Source: Phymatolithon calcareum
Lineage: Eukaryota > Rhodophyta > Florideophyceae > Hapalidiales
Direction: 5' to 3'
Assembly: GCA_977006965.1 (NCBI GenBank)
Contig: OZ345375.1
Coordinates: forward strand, 186,001 to 250,000
Length of the DNA: 64,000 bases
The translations under genes were made by a program, and so were the position numbers. Positions 60,267 to 64,000 of the stretch are shown piece after piece; the first letter of the stretch is position 1; every line of letters begins with the position of its first letter. The notes beneath the pieces are model-generated. The model saw only the letters and a program-made list of their open reading frames with translations. It had not been told where the DNA came from and did no database searches.

Positions 60267-60977
60267 TCAACAGAACTCACAATCACATTTTTCTTCCCGC
60301 GTCTCTCCTCCTTTTCGAGAGGAATTTGCATTGTGACGATGCTCTCCTTTGATTCTGTTTGAATTTCTTTCTGATCCATTGCCGTGTGCTTTGTTACGGC
60401 CTTCGTTAGAGGACATGCGCTCATATTCCTCAATGAGATCAGAGGTAACGCAGTCCCAGCTTAATTCATCGGCATCCCTAAGTCGCAGAGCTGCGACCGT
60501 GCTCTCTAAGCCCTGGTAATTGCCAATGCTTGCCAGTAATATAGCGACTTGATGAGAGTCTGGAACCTGGGCATCTTTTCCCATTGCCTCCAACTGAGCG
60601 AATAATTGACTCAGCTCATCAACATATTTGGACATAGACTTTCCGGTGTAACGCTTGGAGTAGATAGAGGTAAGTACAGAAATGCGACTGGTTGTTCTCT
60701 TGGACGCATAGCGCTTATCCAGTAGATTAAGCATTTCAAGTGGATCCCCTATTGCCGAAGCGCAAACGCAGAACGGGCTGTCTCCGAGAGCAGCAACAAT
60801 TATAGCCATGGCTTTGCTTAGAACTTTCTTGTCGCAGTTCTTCACGGACACGCTGTCCCAGTAATCTTTTCCTCGAAGAGCTGTCTCTACCCGAAGACGC
60901 CATAAGCGATAGTCTTCATTTCTTTGTCCCTTAAACTTTTGTATTTTGACGTCGGCGCCTTCTTGTTCGCCGGCCAT
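60267..60977 (-). pseudogene. Copia Gag
   Basis: First ATG at 60977 (MAGEQEGADVKIQKFKGQ). Typical Copia Gag order: KFKGQRNEDYRLWRLRVETA, the central UBN2-type helical region (MLNLLDKRYASKRTTSRI, DELSQLFAQLEAMGKD), a charged spacer and a CCHC knuckle. The knuckle begins CEFC, then a TGA codon falls inside the motif where a residue is expected. The second half (GHTADKC) follows in the same frame. Confidence 0.88.
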
Positions 60978-61351
60978 GATTTGATTACCCTTCTGGGCCC
61001 ATAACCTGATGGACTGATTCAATTCTTTGTGTATCAGCGCTGACACTTGTCTTGTCTCTTGGTATTCTTTGTGAGGCAAAACTTTTCCTAATGGTGTTCC
61101 TTTTGCTTGCCTGTCTCCTTTATTCTTCAGAGGTTAGGCTCCTTTTTATACTAAACCTATTGAATCATCTATGTGGATAGTTTCCACGAAATTCTATCAT
61201 TATTGAGTGTTCAAGTTGAATTAACCATATATGGGTTAATCATGGAGCCCATCAACTCTCGATTTGAGTCTACTTGCAATATTTCGTGTCGATCCAGTTT
61301 TGACACTTAAGATGAGTAATTTCTCAATTATTTGAAGGACCAACTCCAACA

Positions 61352-62167
61352 GGAATGAATTTGGATAATCTGGACACGTCCATACTCGGTCCTCCGCACT
61401 ACGTGGCGACTGACGTCGAGTATAACTGAGAGGTGCATTGTGCACACTACATTGCAGAGTTACTCATGATCGGAGTCATGCAAATGTGGCAAGACTTTCC
61501 AACCGATGCAAAAGCTTAGGGGCGTTTTGGAAGTGCAATGACACATTTCGACCAGAACGTTGCGGTACAGGCTATTAGTGCGTTCTTCCATTTTGCATTC
61601 TATCTTGGGACAAAGGAGTAAATTTTGGATGCGCATTCTTATGACCCTGGTTCAAGCTTCATGGACAATGGCGACTACATCTTTGATTTTCATTTTGGTC
61701 CGAAGCGGGATGTAAGAGAAATTGAGGATGCTCTTTCCGAATATTGGTTGCATCAGTTGGGATCGAATAGTATGTAGATGTTCGTTTTCCTGGATCAGGC
61801 ACTTCACCCTAGTTGCACGTGTAGAGTACTCATAACCAGTTCCATGCTCTGAAGCTACAAAGCAGACCTAACACTTATTGCATGAATTTTGTTGCATCTC
61901 TCGTCTTGGCAATACGATAGGGGCCCATCAGCAGGGGTCGGTTAAAATGGATTTACATTTCAATGAATTGCAATCCTCAATAGAAATCGAAGACTGGGTC
62001 ATTCTGCAGCATTGCAAGTTGCATTGCGCCATCTTTGGTGATTTCAATACCGATTGCTGAAATGGCTACACTAATTTAGGTACCCTAACTACGTACCAGT
62101 CGTGCGACAGCTGACCACGAATCGTCGACATCCCGGCAACAGTACATTTATGGCATACTTTCATTGA
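61352..62167. other. intergenic DNA, no recognised gene
   Basis: No element end or gene recognised between the Copia LTR and the hAT-like fragment. Confidence 0.35.
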
Positions 62168-62501
62168 TTATACCGTGGTGGCTATTTCCTTACAACGTCA
62201 CTGCCGACTCCACGTGATAACAATGATCTTTCCGAAGAAGAAAGGGACCCCGTGCCAACTCTGAAAGCTAAGTCGATTAACGAAATTGTTACTCGTGTGG
62301 AAGAAGACATGTCGACGGAGACCCCGTCTATGGTACAGAGTCTTGCTAAGCGCCGTAAAACGAGAGGATGGGAGGAAGACTATGACAACTGTGATTTTGT
62401 CATGGGTTCAGTTGCAGAGGTAGAGCGCCCGTGGAGTATTGCGAAATACGTTCTCACCGAGAACAGACGGAGGATGACTCCTCAACTGTTCGAAGCGCTA
62501 G
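62168..62501 (+). pseudogene. hAT-type transposase C-terminal fragment
   Basis: An open frame from about 62168 includes SEEERDPVPTLKAKS and then AEVERPWSIAKYVLTENRRR plus MTPQLFEALV. This resembles the C-terminal dimerisation region of hAT-like transposases. It is cut by the piggyBac-like element at the CTAG that ends at 62501. No start or upstream catalytic domain is visible. Confidence 0.5.
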
Positions 62502-64000
62502 TGTCTAGTTTACTAACCACCTCAATTGAGGATAAATCCCTCAATTGAGGGGCTTTTTGAAAGTTCAAAAAATTATGTAGAAAGAATGCGAAACAGAAAG
62601 TTCGCGCCAACTTTGGGAAGGCGGGCTTGTGTTCTGCCTGAGGAGTACCCAAACTACGGCCTTAAATGGGCGTCGTTCGGCGGTAGGAACGAAATTACAA
62701 TTTTCAGTTAGAAGAAGCGGACCTGCCATGTCACGAGAAAAAGACCCGCGCCGAGTGGTCGGCGCGTCCGTACACACTAAGGCAACATCAGTGACCAGTC
62801 TCGCAGAGTGTTGCAGGCTCTATGGAGCCTTTTCCAAGTCAAAAAAGGTGAACGGCACAGTTCTGGAGGTACTATTGAATGAAATCAATGGTCGCGCAAG
62901 CACATCGCTTCGCGTGAAATGGGTCCTAGTTCAGAAACCGACTGAGAAAACTAAGATTAAGACACTCAAGATTGTTAACATCAAGGCAGGAAAGGTTGAC
63001 GAAGGTTCTTCGTCCTCTCGAATGCTTGTATCAAGTCCCAGCACGCAGAACTCTGCACCACAAAATCCGGCTTACAGTACTCGTGGTCGTCCGTCTTCTT
63101 CGCAAAATACCAGTTTATTGTCCCCAGTCGCAACCACATGCTCTCCAAAACGGCACACAATCTTCGACACAACCCTCAGAAGCTATGGACGCCCTATACC
63201 AGGCACTCTCGCCTACGCCATGCAAAGCTCTTGGGACCAGGTGTCGCAAGAGGAAGTAGATGTCATCACACCCGACCGCGAACCCAACGTTATTGCTCAT
63301 GGGGTGCCATGGTACGAGCGACAAGTTCTATGCCCGATTGGGGGACGAATTCCACGTCAGTTCTGGACAGTTCGCACTCCACATGGAGATTTTATATCGG
63401 AAAATGGTGGTATTGGGCATCACACGCCCTATGATTGCTTTATGACCATGTTTCCGCAAGGTCACCTTCGAAAAATAGCAGCATGGACGTCCGCGAAGCT
63501 GAAACGAATTGCGCGAAAAGAGACTACCGTCACAGAGCTGATTAAGTTTTTCAGAATCCTCGTCCTCATGACAAGATTTGAGTTCGGCGCTAAGACAGAT
63601 CTATGGCAGACTGCCAGGCAGAACAAATACATTCCGGCTCCTTGTTTTTCAAACACTGGGATGTCAAGAGACAGGTTCACCGCATACCTTCGGTGCGTTA
63701 CATTCAGCATACAACCTAGTGAAAGAGGCAGCATGTCTTCTGCGCAGTACCGCTGGGCGCTCGTTCAAGATTTTGTCGATGCCATAAACGAGCACCGAAA
63801 GCGCAATGTATCGCCGTCGGACCTCATTTGCGTTGATGAGTCCATATCTCGCTGGTATGGCAACGGAGGTCATTGGCTTGATGTCGGACTACCTCAGTAC
63901 ATTGCGATTAACCGTAAGCCGGAGAACGGTTGCGAGATACAGAACTCTGCATGTGGAAGAAGTGGGATAATGCTGCATCTCGAGCTCGTTACAACCGCAG
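62502..64000 (+). mobile_element. piggyBac-like element 2, truncated by the window end
   Basis: Begins TGTCTAGTTTAC directly after CTAG (62498-62501), the same end and target as element 1. Two CCTCAATTGAGG palindromes follow at 62519-62551, then the transposase gene. The right end lies outside the window. Confidence 0.82.
62728..64000 (+). CDS. piggyBac-like transposase, open to the window end
   Basis: From ATG 62728 (MSREKDPRRVVGASVHTK) the frame is open for 424 codons with no stop to the window edge. Order: a possible DNA-binding N-terminus (SLAECCRLYGAFSKSKKV, INGRASTSLRVKWVL), then a Ser/Pro-rich linker. Next comes a region with QFWTVRTPHGDFISENGGIG and a DDE_Tnp_1_7-type core (ELIKFFRILVLMTRFEFGAK, GMSRDRFTAYLRCVTFS). 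The likely first catalytic Asp is in ICVDESISRWYG (residue 370), followed by LPQYIAINRKPENGCEIQNS. The remaining catalytic residues and any Cys-rich C-terminus would be downstream. It appears intact where visible, unlike element 1. Confidence 0.85.
   Translation, partial: MSREKDPRRVVGASVHTKATSVTSLAECCRLYGAFSKSKKVNGTVLEVLLNEINGRASTSLRVKWVLVQKPTEKTKIKTLKIVNIKAGKVDEGSSSSRMLVSSPSTQNSAPQNPAYSTRGRPSSSQNTSLLSPVATTCSPKRHTIFDTTLRSYGRPIPGTLAYAMQSSWDQVSQEEVDVITPDREPNVIAHGVPWYERQVLCPIGGRIPRQFWTVRTPHGDFISENGGIGHHTPYDCFMTMFPQGHLRKIAAWTSAKLKRIARKETTVTELIKFFRILVLMTRFEFGAKTDLWQTARQNKYIPAPCFSNTGMSRDRFTAYLRCVTFSIQPSERGSMSSAQYRWALVQDFVDAINEHRKRNVSPSDLICVDESISRWYGNGGHWLDVGLPQYIAINRKPENGCEIQNSACGRSGIMLHLELVTTA

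Larger units (their letters stand above)
55357..61351 (-). mobile_element. decayed Ty1/Copia LTR retrotransposon
   Basis: Minus-strand order Gag, protease, integrase, RT, RNase H is diagnostic of Copia. The 5' LTR starts TGTTGGAGTTGGTCCTTCAA at 61351 and contains TATAAAAAGG near 61140-61150. At the other end only the first 36 bp of the 3' LTR (55357-55392) are present, preceded by the purine tract CCAAGGAGGAG. The coding region carries an in-frame TGA, a TAA and frameshifts. It also has a deletion between integrase and RT and a piggyBac-like insertion (57901-59872). Confidence 0.88.

Overview
The window looks like a transposon-rich intergenic landscape of a nuclear genome from a eukaryotic alga or alga-like protist. 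The supported host genes are all intronless, several have TATA boxes about 100 bp upstream of the start, and AATAAA-type 3' ends are common. Most of the remaining DNA is retrotransposon or DNA-transposon debris. A multicellular red alga (Chondrus-like) is my best guess from the compact intronless genes and the mix of chromovirus-type Gypsy, Copia, piggyBac-like, hAT and truncated LINE elements. An oomycete or another alga is not excluded, and no gene here fixes the taxonomy.

Layout. (1) 0.2-27.4 kb carries five genes for secreted alpha-type carbonic anhydrases (CA1 to CA5 here: 221-1099 minus, 7344-8222 plus, 11094-11963 minus, 16461-17330 plus, 26486-27373 plus). They are separated by LINE fragments, a duplicated hAT-type zinc-finger remnant, a tRNA-derived SINE and foldback elements. 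CA3 and CA4 are in opposite orientation and their proteins differ at two residues only. (2) 27.4-42.5 kb holds many 5'-truncated LINE/SINE insertions with visible target-site duplications (TSDs), a composite palindromic element at 32.15-32.95 kb, and the first of two metzincin-type metalloprotease genes (33709-34632). (3) 42.5-49.1 kb is a Tc1-type transposon whose transposase gene has been split by a very young chromodomain-type Gypsy retrotransposon. (4) 49.1-50.5 kb is an inverted second copy of the metalloprotease locus. Comparing the two copies gives occupied and empty sites for two insertions. (5) 50.5-55.3 kb is mostly repeats. (6) 55.4-61.4 kb is a decayed Copia retrotransposon interrupted by a piggyBac-like element that duplicated CTAG. 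(7) 62.5-64.0 kb is a second member of that piggyBac-like family with an open transposase frame that runs off the window end.

Function. The carbonic anhydrases have signal peptides, the three zinc histidines and ten conserved cysteines, so they should act outside the cell or in the secretory pathway on CO2/bicarbonate conversion. The metalloproteases lack a signal peptide and begin with an N-myristoylation-like MGGxxS motif, suggesting membrane anchoring from the cytosolic side. All other coding sequence belongs to mobile elements. Labels such as CA1 or LINE-A are mine, used only to cross-refer.
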